A stretch of 64,000 bases of DNA, taken from contig CM049992.1 in assembly GCA_016630955.3 (NCBI GenBank), positions 248,001 to 312,000 on the forward strand, given 5' to 3'. This stretch comes from Didymella arachidicola (lineage: Eukaryota > Ascomycota > Dothideomycetes > Pleosporales > Didymellaceae). The notes beneath the pieces are model-generated. The model saw nothing but the letters and a program-made list of their open reading frames with translations, was not told where the DNA came from and searched no databases. The translations under genes were made by a program, and so were the position numbers. Below are positions 9,913 to 21,922 of the stretch, piece by piece (position 1 is the stretch's first letter; the number at the start of each line of letters is the position of its first letter).

Positions 9913-12547
9913 CTACCACCCCACCTCGAACAGGGCCTTCGGGCGCCGCGGACTTCTTCCTGTACCGAACGCTCAGCTCCGCACGACTGGTCAACGAATT
10001 TTACCGAAGATAGTACCCTTACCCCGGTACGAAGCAGACTTGCGCAGAAATTGAAAGACTGATCGGTCAGTGCACTAAAGGAGACAAGAAAAACGCAAAG
10101 AGAGTTATGGATACGGGATCTGAAAAACACAACGAACTTGTACGTACCTGGTATCGCGCAACGTCTATGCTCGCCACTTCATTATCTGGCACCTGACACC
10201 AGAGGCACGCCCTAAGACCCAGCTGTAGCAGACTGCTTTCTCTCATGGCACACGTTGCTGACCCATCATTTGGTGAGTGCTCCGAGGAGCATCAACCCAC
10301 ATTCAGGCAGGCAACTGCAAAAACAGACCAAGAGGGTCTCGAAAACGTGCTGAAAAGACCAGCAATCGACCCAAACTCTTTGTTCTGTGATGCCACATCA
10401 TCAAATTGAGGGTCGTGTAAGCTGAGAGACGCCTGACAGAGCTTGTAACTTACGTCGATGAGCCAGGGCTTTCCATCTCCGCTTGCCCCTCGCGCGTGCG
10501 ATCGACACGAATCGAAGAGAGACCGAACGGTGATGCCGGCCTGCGATGATAATATCAGTAACGCTCTTGAAATCTCATAGATTGGGCTGTTACGACGCAA
10601 ATATAAACACATCAGGCAGAGGTCTCGACGAAAAGTGCGGTATTGAGCACAGCTGCTGGGACTACAGATCACGACCGGAGCTTGTCATCACGGCACTTAC
10701 AACATTATGTCCATCGTAACAGCGAGGCAAGGACTTGCGCACACTTGAAGAGCTTTTGCGGAGTGCAGTCAGTCGTCGACAAGCATCGAGACACCCAGCG
10801 GCCAAGCTCCGCTCTGTGCCTCCATGCAGACCACCTGGACCTCTGAAGCATTGATCTCCTTCGCCATATTTGATTAGCGAAATTCTCAGAAGATGGATAA
10901 GACTCAGAAACCCAACGGTTACATCAGAATTGAAACGATATCGATGTGTTCGAGCATGGCTGTTGGGTAACAAGTCACGCCAGAGCTTTCGTTTGAGGCA
11001 GGTTAGATCATATGCAGGAAAGAGAAAGCGGAAGCATCGGTTGTACTTACTTAAGGATGCCAGAAAGCACTGACTGTATACACAGGAAGGAATCTCACGT
11101 TCGTATCGCGATCATCACGGTTCCGCGGCGGTAGCAGCCCGTGAAGCTTGCCGAAGAGCCCGGTAACTGAGGACGTATTAGCGAACAGTTCTTCGGTTTA
11201 TATGTGAGCCATTGTGGAGTTAGATTATCAGCATTACCATATCTTGGTGAACCGTCATGAGAGTCGGTACTAAGGTCTCATTACCCGAGAGGGACTCAGA
11301 GGAAGGTTTGAAGAACACTCACCAGGCATAACCAACGATCTGTGTCTTACACTAATATTGACCTTACAGACTCCTGCGTAGCTATTAGCTTCGACCAGAG
11401 CACTAATTCCATTGGAAAGAGGAAAAAACAAAGGCTCAGAAGCTTGCATCGTCACGAGGATCAGTAGCAGTACTACATGTTGGTATATCATCAAAAAGGA
11501 GAGGGAATAGCGTAAAGCTCAATATGCTGACGTACCTTGCAGAATTGACCTTGCAAATTCCTGTGTGGATGTTAGCTCCGACTGAACCACTTGTTTGATT
11601 GTAACGAGGGAAAATAAAGGCTCAGAAGCTTGGATCATTCACGAGGATCAGTAGCAGTACTACATTCGGGTGTATCATCAGAGTGGAGGAGTAGCGTGAA
11701 GCTCGATATGCTGACATACCTTGTAGACTTTACCAACGGCGCCACGAAGCAGCTCTCCACCTCGATATCATTAGTCGGAGTTCAAAGCTCTTGTCAGTGA
11801 AAATGAACGGAATGTAGGGCACAGGTCCATTCCATCGCCGCGGTCCTCGGGTGGCGCTCATGATCCCAGATGTGAAATGACAAAAGGCAGTGCTGGCATA
11901 CCGCTAGTCGTGCTGTGAAAGTCTACACTGGCTCATCTGCATCTCAGTCTCGTCAGCTCGTGGTCATTCTCAATGGGCGGTTTCGAGGCGCGGTTGCTAG
12001 AATCAGAAGCATCGTTTTTTCACGGGTTTCAAAAGTACTACATGAATGATCTGGGTTCATCATCCTAGGTAAGGATTACAAAAGGGGAGCGGTATCGATG
12101 ACGTACCTCGGTAAAGTTGAGAACATATGCACACAAGTCTGCAGTTGATGATTCCAGTTAGCAAGAGACCATTGATCGAAAACGGAGCGTCGAAGACAGC
12201 GTATGAGGATCAGAAACCCTTTTTCTTCATGGCCCTCAGTGAGAAGAAGTCCAAGTGACGGGAGAGAGAATGTCATCATCCTAGGAGAGTGCTGCAGAAA
12301 CGCAAAAACGAGAGATCCTGACGTACCTTCCACGCCTTCCTCAGGATGATTTGATTTGTCCCTCGTCAGGAAAAAATTCCAAGATCGATGACAACGTTGA
12401 GTCGGAGGTTGACGAATAAATCGTCACGAGAAGAGTCTGACATACCTGTGTATGCAGTCGATCGAGGGCAGACCTCTGTTTAGTTTCAGTAAGGGCTGCG
12501 AGGAGCTTGGGATAGGAAGAGTGTGAAGGTACGTACAAGCCTGACAT
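9913..12547 (-). CDS. Candidate intron-dense orphan gene with micro-exons
   Basis: Hand-built model of 14 exons: 12537-12547, 12446-12475, 12327-12339, 12107-12138, 11902-11927, 11720-11760, 11536-11560, 11323-11373, 11099-11166, 10701-10985, 10454-10540, 10148-10222, 10023-10074, 9913-9959. They total 843 nt (280 residues) and every junction stays in frame. Donors are mostly GTACGT, GTATGT, GTAAGT or GTGAGT; several acceptors follow a GCTAAC/GCTGAC-like branch motif. The first nine exons are 11-68 nt and lie in introns of about 90-210 nt made partly of repeat units, unlike the ~50-nt introns of neighbouring genes. Readable segments include RGAVGKVYKEFARSIL and TGLFGKLHGLLPPRNRDD. No family is recognised. 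Alternative splice choices exist and the opposite strand also has open frames (for example 9812-10054), so this is a hypothesis rather than a firm gene. Confidence 0.3.
11341..11740. repeat. ~186-bp tandem repeat, two clear copies
   Basis: The segment starting near 11431 (aaggctcagaagcttg, then cacgaggatcagtagcag and tactacat) recurs 186 bases later near 11617. Each copy ends with ctgacgtaccttg or ctgacataccttg. More diverged copies are visible at about 11900-12065 and 12110-12290, and splice-donor-like motifs recur at 11530, 11714, 11896, 12101 and 12321. On the minus strand each unit carries a branch-like motif, an acceptor and a donor around a short exon candidate. Confidence 0.7.
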
Positions 12548-13050
12548 TCTGCTGTCGACATATACGAACGGGTGCAGCCATTAATGTATCTTTTGGGTGT
12601 CGGACTGCATGCGCAGTGTGATGCCCACATGATATAGCGACATACTCGCTGAAGATTGCCGCCTTCCACCAGGTACTTCTCTATACAGAAAGAAAGCAGC
12701 TTCCTCTGCTGTCTTCCTCTAGAGCCTCGTCTGGGCCATTGGTGGCAGAACTGCGACACGAGAGGTTGTGATCCTCGCAGTCTGCCAGTGTGGTATCACT
12801 TTCGGTCGTCTTTGCTCGCCCAGTAGGCCGTGGTGTATGAGTGGTGGTATGAGAATCGTCGTCATGCCACAAAGGAGGGAGGACAAGGCGGACCATATCG
12901 GCGGATGATTAATTGAGAGTGCTGGTGTTGCTCACTGCCAGCGTTAGCTTGGGAACGGCTCTGATGGAAGGAACAAGCTGAAAAACAAAGGTATGTACAA
13001 TCTCGACATTGTACTGAATGACACGTGCGAACGGGCGCAGTCAACAGCAA
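12530..13050. repeat. Diverged direct duplication of a splice-donor segment
   Basis: The segments 12530-12590 and 12990-13045 align: both read GTAYGTACAA, then a gacatt core, then cgaacggg(t/c)gcag. On the minus strand both contain a 15-base stretch between an acceptor and a donor that includes ATGTC, so each could carry a start codon followed at once by an intron. Spacing is about 455 bases. Confidence 0.5.
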
Positions 13051-13293
13051 GAATGGCGGAGTCGAACTAGATGCACACTCAGGTCGTCACCTCAACGCCA
13101 TATGGCCTATCAGATGCGAGGTATTGACGTCAGAAGCAATGCTGCTGGTGCAAGTTCTTCTTCGGTACCCCCAGTTCTCACGAGCTTGCTATAGGCCCAT
13201 TAGCGAAGGAGCGGCAATATAAGGAATTGCGCCCCTTGCTAACGGCCGGAAGTATGTATCGAGGAAGGAAGAAAAGAAGGAATGTACTGACCG

Positions 13294-13662
13294 TCAGCAA
13301 TCTGCATCACTGAGGTGAGGCTTCGGGTTGTCGTCAGCACGCGTCCCATTGCCACGTCGGAGAGGAGAATTGAGGAAGAAAGGTAGAAAAGAGCAGGCTA
13401 TCGACCAAAGCACAACATGAAGATGGTCATCAGTGCCAAGGCATCTGGAGAGTTTGTGGTGTGCTGCGGGTACGATTGAGCCATAGGCATGCTGTAGAGG
13501 CCACAGGTCTCGATATCTCATCCAGCAGCGCAGTCGCTCGTTTATATCGGCTTGATGGTTTGGAAGGTGGTATGAGGGATCTCGCTCCTTGCCTTCAGCC
13601 GTCGCAAAGAAGGTCGACAGACGAGGAAGACATGAGAGGATCGACATAACTGATACAGTCAT
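13294..13662 (-). CDS. Orphan protein candidate, 122 residues
   Basis: Uninterrupted ATG-initiated frame on the minus strand (MTVSVMSILSCLPRL at the N-terminus) with a moderately hydrophobic segment near residues 85-97. No domain is recognised. It ends exactly where a splice-like acceptor/donor pair occurs (about 13281-13300), so it may be part of a larger spliced transcript. Support is frame length and composition only. Confidence 0.2.
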   Translation of the reverse strand: MTVSVMSILSCLPRLSTFFATAEGKERDPSYHLPNHQADINERLRCWMRYRDLWPLQHAYGSIVPAAHHKLSRCLGTDDHLHVVLWSIACSFLPFFLNSPLRRGNGTRADDNPKPHLSDADC

Positions 13663-14650
13663 CGTGGCTTCTGACCTTGTTAGTGTCGATACTTAGCTCG
13701 ATCGTCGGCATTGTGAAGTGCCTGGGTGGTTTCCCAGCGTAGACCTGCCATCAGCATCAACAGTCAGTGCGTCTGCTTAACCTGCAAGAAGAGGATACGT
13801 ACGGATAGTAACACCACCGCGTGTTACAAGTATGCTTTGACAGATTCAGGCGTCTACTGCGATCCCAACTTGTGTCGACGCCAAGTCGATGATCGTTGAT
13901 CTGCCTACTGGGAGACCTCACTGTTTGGATGACGGTAGCAGACACTCTACGATCTCTGGCGAGAGGGTAATTGATCTTGTCCTCGGCGTAAAGAGTGTTG
14001 TTGTTGGCCTCATCAAGGAACATGCCTTCGCACGCAATCAAGATAGGAGCTTAATGCAGTCGACATGTCAGAGGTCGGAGATTGCCGCCGAGGAGGGAGA
14101 GGGGCAGGAAGTGGGAGACAAAAGAAGAGGAGGTTTTTGGAGCCGGCGTCTGAGTCGAGGCGCTCCAATGGTACCTTTGCCCGAGGAGGGCATCACCTGA
14201 TGTCATGGTGTCAGCGGATACACTAACAATGCTGCAGGAGGATGTCAACGTACTTCGACATGGTGCTGTGGAGACAAATCACAATGCTATTGTTCTTAAA
14301 GAACCTTTGACCGATATGACGATGTCGATTCGGTGTTGTCGAGGGGCAATTTTGAGGTCAACAATGCCTTTGTGCGCCGCGAGGGTCTTTGTTCACAACA
14401 GCCTGTCCGGCCCTGCCGTGAAAGCATCGATGCTTCGCTCAATACTAGTATCGCTCTCGCAATCGGCTGGAGACTGCAAACCTGTAGCGTGCGTTGTCAG
14501 CATCGACAGCCCCCCCAGTCGACTCCAAGCTCTGTCCCACAAGCTAGCCGCCATCCCAAGGAAAGAAGCTGCAGGCAACAAGGTTACGACAAGGATTGCT
14601 TCCTCGAGCTCCTAGAGCGGCGATTGAGCGCGGTGAAGGGAAACTTACTC

Positions 14651-14881
14651 TCGTTCTCGGTGGTTCTCAGGCTGCACGCTCTCAGCTTCGCCGGCGGTGG
14701 AAGGATGGGGCAGCGGCACGGCGGCGCGCCAGCATCGTCTGTCATAAGACGAGGACTGCAGAAGCTGCCTTGGATTTAAGTAAGCTGAGTATGGAGCTCT
14801 TTGTTGTCGCGTGAGCGCCATTGGAGCTTCAAGCTTGCAGAGCCTCCGCGGTTGCGGAGCAGCATCGAGCTTCGGTGCCAT
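14651..14881 (-). CDS. Possible first exon of an orphan gene (partial)
   Basis: An ATG at 14881 follows a promoter-like stretch with a long CT-rich leader (about 14890-15010 on the minus strand). The frame stays open for 77 codons to a consensus donor (GAGA|GTAAGT, donor at 14650). I could not find a downstream exon that continues the frame convincingly. On the opposite strand two overlapping frames (14205-14615 and 14333-14779) also look coding-like, so the strand is uncertain. Confidence 0.2.
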
Positions 14882-15601
14882 TGCATACAGAAAAGAGATC
14901 GCACCAGGTGCGAGATGCTCGAGCTGAAAGAAGATCTGATGATGGATAGAAAATAGGGAAGAAGTTGTTGTGGGGGGTGATCAAGGGCGGATGGTGGAGG
15001 GGCAAGTGGAGGAAAAGGTAAGAAAAGTTTAACGGACTTGAGCACCACCGCCACGTTCACGCGAGGCGAACCAAAACAAACGTTCCCTGACAGCATTACA
15101 CCCCTATCACTGGGTCTGTGCTAACGTCTGGGCTCACCCAGCGCATTCAAGACGTTGTCGGAGCAGGTGTACGGACTTTGAGTTTGAATATGCTTCCTGA
15201 GATGCTGACCTTTAGCTCTTCTCATGTAACGTCGACACAGTATAATCTCCAAGAGTCCGCCAACATGCTCGCCACGACAAGCTCTACCTCCTCCTCTGCA
15301 TGCATGAGCAATACCGCACCGTAATCCGCCCGACACCAGCTTGCCAATACTCAGCTAAGCATACGCTTCAAACTCATGCTTTGCTAACGAAAATGGCGAG
15401 ACTGAACCGCTACAGATACTTCATACTAGCACGTATCGTGGTATGAATACTGCCCGCACTTGTCAGTCCGCGAAACCCGCTACACTCCAGGCAACTGACC
15501 TCCATCGATGAACGCCTTCATTTTCACCACCACACGCTGACTACTGCAAGCACGGTCACACATCTCAGCACTGTAGCCAGAGAGACGTCGATCTAGATCG
15601 C

Positions 15602-18600
15602 TTATCTTCTGTCAAGTTCATCTGCGAAGCGCTCATTGTATCGGTTACCGGCTGCGACATCAGTCACGAGAACAATTGCACGAGGCGTTCCACATACCTT
15701 TACTACGAGTATTACGAGTGGAAGAAAGGCGAGGTGTAGTGCTCCGAGAGGCTGCTACAGATGACTGTCTGTAGTTCGAACGGCGGCTGGTCACACTGAC
15801 AGGGCTAGGGTTGCTGTTGTTCTGAGCAGGTGTGTGGGCAGGCGGTGGTATATAAGGCGCATGGCTCTTGGACATAGAGCTCGAGCGCTGCGCAAACTCT
15901 TGAGCTGAGGTGCGAAGCCTCTTGAAAGATCCGCTATCATTTTCATTGCCGGAGGCTTTGCGTTTCTGGCCGGACTCAGTGTCATGACCAGAACGAGGAC
16001 GATATGTCCGCTCGGAGACAATACGGTTGAGATGCATGGAGTCCAGAGAGTCATTGTTGCCCTCCTCGTAACTTTGCTTGGCACGCGTGTGAGACATATG
16101 ATCATGACCTTGGTCTGCATACGTATGCTGACGCTGCTCATTTTGGTGCGGCAAGGGCATGATTCGAGATGCTGTGTTTGCCCGTGACTTTGGCCGACCT
16201 CGCGAACTCGTCGAATGGGCGTCCGGCGTTCTGTCATGGGCCGATTGCACTGGCGTCTGGGGCTCATTACCTGTGCGTGATGTATGTTTCGGAGTCTGCC
16301 GATGCTGTTGAGATGTCGGACGAACGTCCATAAGCATTTCAGAGAGGTCCTCTGACGGTACCGTAGACAGGTCTGTCAGATCATCTTCTTCCGCGTTATC
16401 ACCGGTTACAATCTGTGACTGGATAATCTCGAATTGCGCAGCAAAACCTTGACCATACTGGAAGTCCTGGGTCTCAGGGATAATCTCTGCCTCAGGATCC
16501 AGCACTGAGGATTGTTCTTCTTGGGACTCAATAAGCGCCTGAAAATCAAGTCTGTTCTCGATTTCCTGTCCGATGTATCCAGCTGAGTTCTCGGAGTCCT
16601 CTCTATGGCGACCAGCGAAGATTGAGTGGCTTGCAGCAGAACCAAGTCGTCTGTGGCTCGATGGTGCAACGACTGTCACCACGTTCGTTTGGCGGTCCAC
16701 CTTTTTACGAGTTCTTCCAGTCTGTGATTCCTGGGAGGAAGGCATGGCGTTCTGCTCAGACTGCTGTGTGTTAGGGACCAGAGTTCGGGCGGTAGATGTC
16801 TCGGCGACTTTTGATTGTCCTTCTTTCTCTCCTGCCCTGTCAACCTTGCCTTCAAGGGCCTCGTCGATTCGACGTTGCGCTGCCTGAGTCGCGAGGGTCA
16901 CCCGGGCTTCAGCATCCCGTTCACATCTCTCCAACTCTTGCCTATATTTGAATCTCAACTTCTCTTGTTCTCGGTGTGACTGAGCGGCAAGTTCATTGAA
17001 CTTAGCGTTGGCCTTCTGTGCATGATTTTCCATCTGTTCCTGTTTTCCGGCCTTCTCCTGCCGCAAAGTGGCTTGCAATTCCTTGTAGGCATCCTCGGAA
17101 AGCTTCAGGCTAGACTTGAGTTCATCGAGGCTCGCGGTATAGACTGTCTCAGCTTGCTGCAATTGGACTTGCGTGTCGTGCTGTACTTGACACAGCTGTC
17201 TATCACTCGTACCTTTTGCAACGTGAAGTGCGTTGACCTGCTTCTGCAATTCGGAGCATTCTAACGTGAGCTTTTCTTGAGCAATCCGTGATGCCAATAG
17301 GTCTTTGCGGGTTCCCTCGATCTCAAGGGACAGTTCGAATTTCTCGTTGATTAGCTCCCGGTTCATATTCTCCGCCGCTTGCAGTGACTCCCGGGTCCTG
17401 CCCTCTTTCTCAATAGCATCGTTCTTCTCCTGCTTGATGATGTTCGCGTCGCAATCGTACTGCGCAATCTTCGCTTTCAGTTTATCTGTCTTGGTCTGCT
17501 CGGAATCGAGCTGTGCTCGCAATTCCGCAACATCTCGTTTGAGGACACTGCAATCTCGCGCTTTGACACTGCCATCATCGGTAATCTTCCGAATGTGCTT
17601 CTTCAAATCGTCCAGGTGACTGAGCGCGTCTGTTCTATATTTGCAGAAGTTGAGCATCTCCTTCAGGTGTTGGCGCTTGTTTCCATGGGCGGCAGCGTTC
17701 GATGTGCGCAGATCTTCAGTTATCGTGCTGAGTCGAGCCTCGAGCTGTGCGATCTTCTGTTCAGACCAGCGTCGCTCAGTTTGATGGCCTTCGACCACGT
17801 TCCGCAACTCATCTCTCTCCTGCTCAAGCAATGTGACATGTGACAAGTGTGCCGCCTCAGAGCGTCGAAGCGACGCGGCCTGCTCCTCCAGCTGCTGAAC
17901 TTTCTGTTTCTCAGTTTCCAAATCCGTCGCAAGCCGTTGGTTTGCTTCACGGGCGAGCTGACCGGTTGCTATGGCCTGATCGTTTCGCAGTATGTCCGCC
18001 CGTAACCCTTGCATCTGGTCCTGTATGCAGTCTCGAATTTCTTCAATTGAGATCGGACTGTACTTGGGAATGCTGGCAATAAGCTTGGAGTTTGAATCTA
18101 TTCTATCTGAGCGTCAGAATCTATACGAAATAGCAACTTTGGTGACTTACTTCTTGGAGAGATCCTGAAGCATGCTTTCGGCCTTGCGAACATCCTTTAA
18201 TGTAAGCAGGGGTAGTGATTGCAGTTGTTGTAGATTTAGCAAGCATTGCTTGACTGTAGAGTCGCGGCTGTTCTCCTCTGTTCGGCTCTTCCTGCTAGCC
18301 CGAAGGCTGCCGATCTCTTCAGCAAGCGTAGTACAGCTTTCGCTTAGCTGATGTTGTATGGTCTGAACAGAAGGCAGAAGTTGCTGTTCAAGCTCGGTTC
18401 TCCTCTGTTTTTCCTTTTCATACATAGTCGCTCGCTCGTTGAGTTGAAGTTTCAGGCCATTCTCTCTTAAAAGCGCTTTTACGTAGCGAAGCTGTATCTC
18501 ATGCATGGTTCCGAACATGTTTTTCTGGGACTTTCTGCAAGACTCGACCATCGCGTCAAATTCAGCCTGCAGGTCTTCCTTCTCTTGCAACACCTGGGTA

Positions 18601-20526
18601 ATCTGAATTTGCAACGCCTTCCCGTTCTGCTCATGAATGTCGAATGTAGACTGCTGCACCTTCTCATGATCTCTTTGTAGACCGGCGACGAACTTCTGGC
18701 TCGATTTCAACTTGAGTGTCAACTCTGAAGCGAAGTCCGTAAAGCGCTTTACGGACTGCTTCTCGGACTGCTCAATCTTGACGCGCTGTTCTGCAATAAG
18801 TTCCTCCCGCTGCGTTATTAAGGTCTGAAGGTCCGATCTCTCGAGTTGCCACGCCTTCTCGTCCATGATCATCTGTTCTCTTAGCTGCCGCTGGTCCCGA
18901 AGATAAGTATCACGCAGTGCGTCCAGGGCATTTTCAAGCCCAGTAGGCATTGTATACATTTTCCGGTGCCAGGCTGAAAAGGTCGTGTAAGTATCGTGGG
19001 AGGTTTGCGTATGTTTCGGAGATTTTGTTACTCTTACGAGCCGCGCACGACTGGAAACGTCATGCAGTAAATCTTGTGCACTTCCTGAGCGAGAAGCTTC
19101 AGTGTCAGTTGGAACCACATTGTCATGTTCGACATCTGGGAGCTGCTGCTGAGCCAAGGTCTTCGCATGATGCGTTGGCAAGAGCTTGAAGACTAAACGC
19201 GGTTTTGACGGCCCATTCCGGCGCGCTGTATGAGGTAGCGGAACCGATGACGAGCCTCCGGAGACATGTGGTTCCAAACCAAGGATTGGTTGTGCCTGCG
19301 GGTGGTGGTCATGGATCTCAGAAGGATCTGACATCGGTGAATCATTTTCATTAGTAAAGACGTGTGGGTTACCGGAAGGCTGGTGTGAATCTGTCGGAGG
19401 ACCAAGAGTTGGCTGTGCGTAGGCTGTCTGATCGGGTGAAGTGATTGTCTCGGCGTGATGACCGTTAGCCACAGGAGAGTTCGCTGCATCGATTGGCAAA
19501 GCCAATGCTCCCTGTGTCGTCTCGAGAGGCCGATCTGTGGTTGTGGCTGCACCAGAACAAGGCTTCACAGCAAAAATGCCAACCGAAGGTTGCAGCCGGT
19601 CGGCTTCAGTTCTGAATTCAGGGGCTGCATCATTCGTGAGCAGGGCTCTTGTATCTTGAGTGGTCGAGAGCCCGGACGAAGGACCCGACTGAAGCGGCGC
19701 TAGGTTCAGACGTTTGATCAAAGGTATTTTCCTGGCCCTCTTGACCTTCGTGCCGCTGCGTTTCTTCTTGAAAGCCGGAGGGCCTTGTGCGTTGGTATGT
19801 GGAGTGATTTGGGAATTGGTCGGGGTCGTCGATCGTTGCAGTCTGGTCAGTGTTAGAAATTGACCCCCTTCCAGAACAAGGGTACTTACTGAAAGAGCTC
19901 GGCATGTGCAGATTCAACAGGGCTGGGACCTTGAGACTCATTCTGGTTCTGATTCTGGTTTTTCACAGCTATAACAGCGGCTGGCGGTGTCTCGGTAACG
20001 CGTTCCTTGACCGTCGCGGTCCGTAGCCAAGACGATGGTTCTGCGGTCGTGTGGTGATCTTTGGAATCGTCAGTCTCAATATACGCCTGACCGTGGGGTT
20101 TGTACCTTGCGAGAGATCCTTTTCGGGAGAGGGTTCGACAGAAGGCATAGCAGAGTCGGGATACCCGAGGGGCTTCACTGGAGGCTCATTCTTCTTGGGA
20201 GGCGCCTTCTTGAAAAGTTGTCTGGCGAAGACCTCAGGCTCCTCGGTCTTAGCTGAAGCTGGTCTTGTGAGAATCCCCATCTGCACTGGGGCTGCAGAAT
20301 TCGGTGAGTATGTGGCCGTACTACCCGCAGGCTTCTTGCAGCTGAGCATCTCCATGAGCGCCAGATCTTCCACACTGATATCAATGTCGTCACCACCCCC
20401 ATATTCGGACTCTGGCACAGTCTCCAGTTGAGTCTCAGGAACGACCGTGTCGCTGTCTGGTGGTTGCTGTACATGTTTGAGTTTTGAAGGCCCAAGGTGG
20501 TGCTTGCCCTTAGAAGACTCTGCCAT
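15602..20526 (-). CDS. Large coiled-coil protein, function unknown
   Basis: Five exons (20106-20526, 19890-20058, 18151-19842, 15698-18102, 15602-15651) with introns of 46-48 nt; total 4737 nt, 1578 residues, every junction in frame. The ATG is in good context (CTCACCATGG) and begins MAESSKGKHH. The N-terminal ~480 residues are acidic/Ser/Pro-rich and disordered, with a basic patch KKKRSGTKVKRARK that could be a nuclear localisation signal. From about residue 480 to 1130 long heptad-type coiled coil dominates (for example QRLATDLETEKQKVQQLEEQ). The C-terminal ~400 residues are again low in order, rich in Ser/Thr/Arg, ending in an amphipathic segment, FADELDRR. The architecture suits a nuclear, spindle-pole or cytoskeletal scaffold, but no specific family is recognised. 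The last intron matters: without it the protein would end differently by about 15 residues. Confidence 0.8.
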
Positions 20527-21922
20527 GGTGAGACACCAAGCGCTTCGCAGGAGCAACGAGAATGATCAAAGCACAAAAAAGCAATCAATGAGGCAATGGA
20601 ACACGCAAAGAGTGCGGAGAGCGTCAAATTGGCAGCTGTGCAGTGAGAGGCCGGGATTGTGAGGGATGAGGGGGCTGAAGAGCGGCGAGGAAGTTGGTAG
20701 CTGGGCTCTTTCCTGCCTCGGAGTGAGGCAGTCGCAGAGCCTCAACACACAACGCCTACTCTTACGACAAGAAGAGCGCGCCAAACCTTCCAGCAGTATG
20801 ATCCGCTTCTCGAGTGCAGTGATCGAGCTACACGTGACTACTCGTGTATGATCCTAAACCTCACCAACCGTGCTCATTAGATGACATCGGTAGTCAATCA
20901 CCGTGTGAACTATGTGCTGGTACTCAAGATGGTGTGAGAATACTTGCAAGTCACCCATCGAACTGACAGGTTCTGCACTTGATAGGCTGCAACAAGCAGA
21001 TATGTCAGTCTGCTGAGTCGATTTAGCCCAGATTTTCCTCTTCCCTTTCTCGCCTCCTGCGGTCACCCTACATACCAAACGTTGATGACTTACTAACAGA
21101 AATTTGACTCTGGGTAAAACTGCAAATGCTTGATCTATGTGCAAGTCGCTAATGTCCTGCCATCCTCTGACATTGCTACAGCCGACTATCGCAACAATAA
21201 GGCTACTCCGAAATGCATCAATTTGCTCTTGAGCGTCCTCGGACACTCATTGGCCCTTGCCGATTCTGCAGGGGGTCTGCCAACGTTGCCTTCGTCTCCA
21301 GACTGCTATCAAGCTCCGGTCGGATGCGGTTCCAGTGCGGCATCACCGAAGAGGCCTACGAGGCGGCCAACGACTCCTTATCTACTTCAAGGAGCGTGCC
21401 CGCACATCGGAGGCAAGCTGGAGTGGTGTTGTTCCCTCCGAAGGCAAATGTGAAACGAGAACAGTGCACGACATGCAAAAGTACCGGCGCTTGCATAAGC
21501 CACCGAACCAATCATCGCTCGCTGCGCCCTGGTCCCGCTGCAAGGTGATCTCCCGCCAACACCATACGCGCCGACAAGCACATAGCCCTCACCAATCCAC
21601 TGCGTCCGTTCCTCCAAGGCATGCATTTTCGACGCCAATAGCTCTATAGTTAGCAGCAGCACGGTAAATTTGCTGGTCACAACCATGGGACCTTGACAAT
21701 CATGCCATGTTAGGCGCCAGCAACTCTCCCCAAGCGGGGTACCAAGCGGAAATAGTCTCTTTCGACGGAGGCATGAGTATAGAGGCGAACGTCCTGCCTG
21801 AGTTGCTCGGTAGTGTCCCGTCCTGATCGAGTTGATCTCGCAACCTTCACGCGACTCTCGCACCACCTGCTCCACGTCTACACGCCGCAATCCTTCCTTC
21901 CCGATCACTGCCATCCGCGAAC
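20527..21922. other. No supported gene; divergent promoter region
   Basis: Lies between divergently transcribed genes. Open frames occur on both strands at 20854-21550. A minus-strand frame near 21246-21090 runs into a consensus donor and a good CTGAC...TTGTTGCAG acceptor, but it lacks an in-frame ATG, so I do not call it. Confidence 0.4.

Noticed and set aside
9812..10054. 80-codon plus-strand frame beginning MNFIQSIAANG
   Set aside because: Coding-like composition, but no leader or splice context and it lies opposite the last exons of the minus-strand candidate. Left open rather than called.
14205..14779. Two overlapping plus-strand frames of 136 and 148 codons
   Set aside because: Both look partly coding-like, but they overlap each other in different frames and conflict with a promoter-like minus-strand start. 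Not resolvable from sequence alone.
20949..21246. Two-exon minus-strand mini-gene with good splice sites
   Set aside because: The frame has no ATG (it begins with GTG), and the plus strand has an ATG-initiated 111-codon frame over the same DNA.
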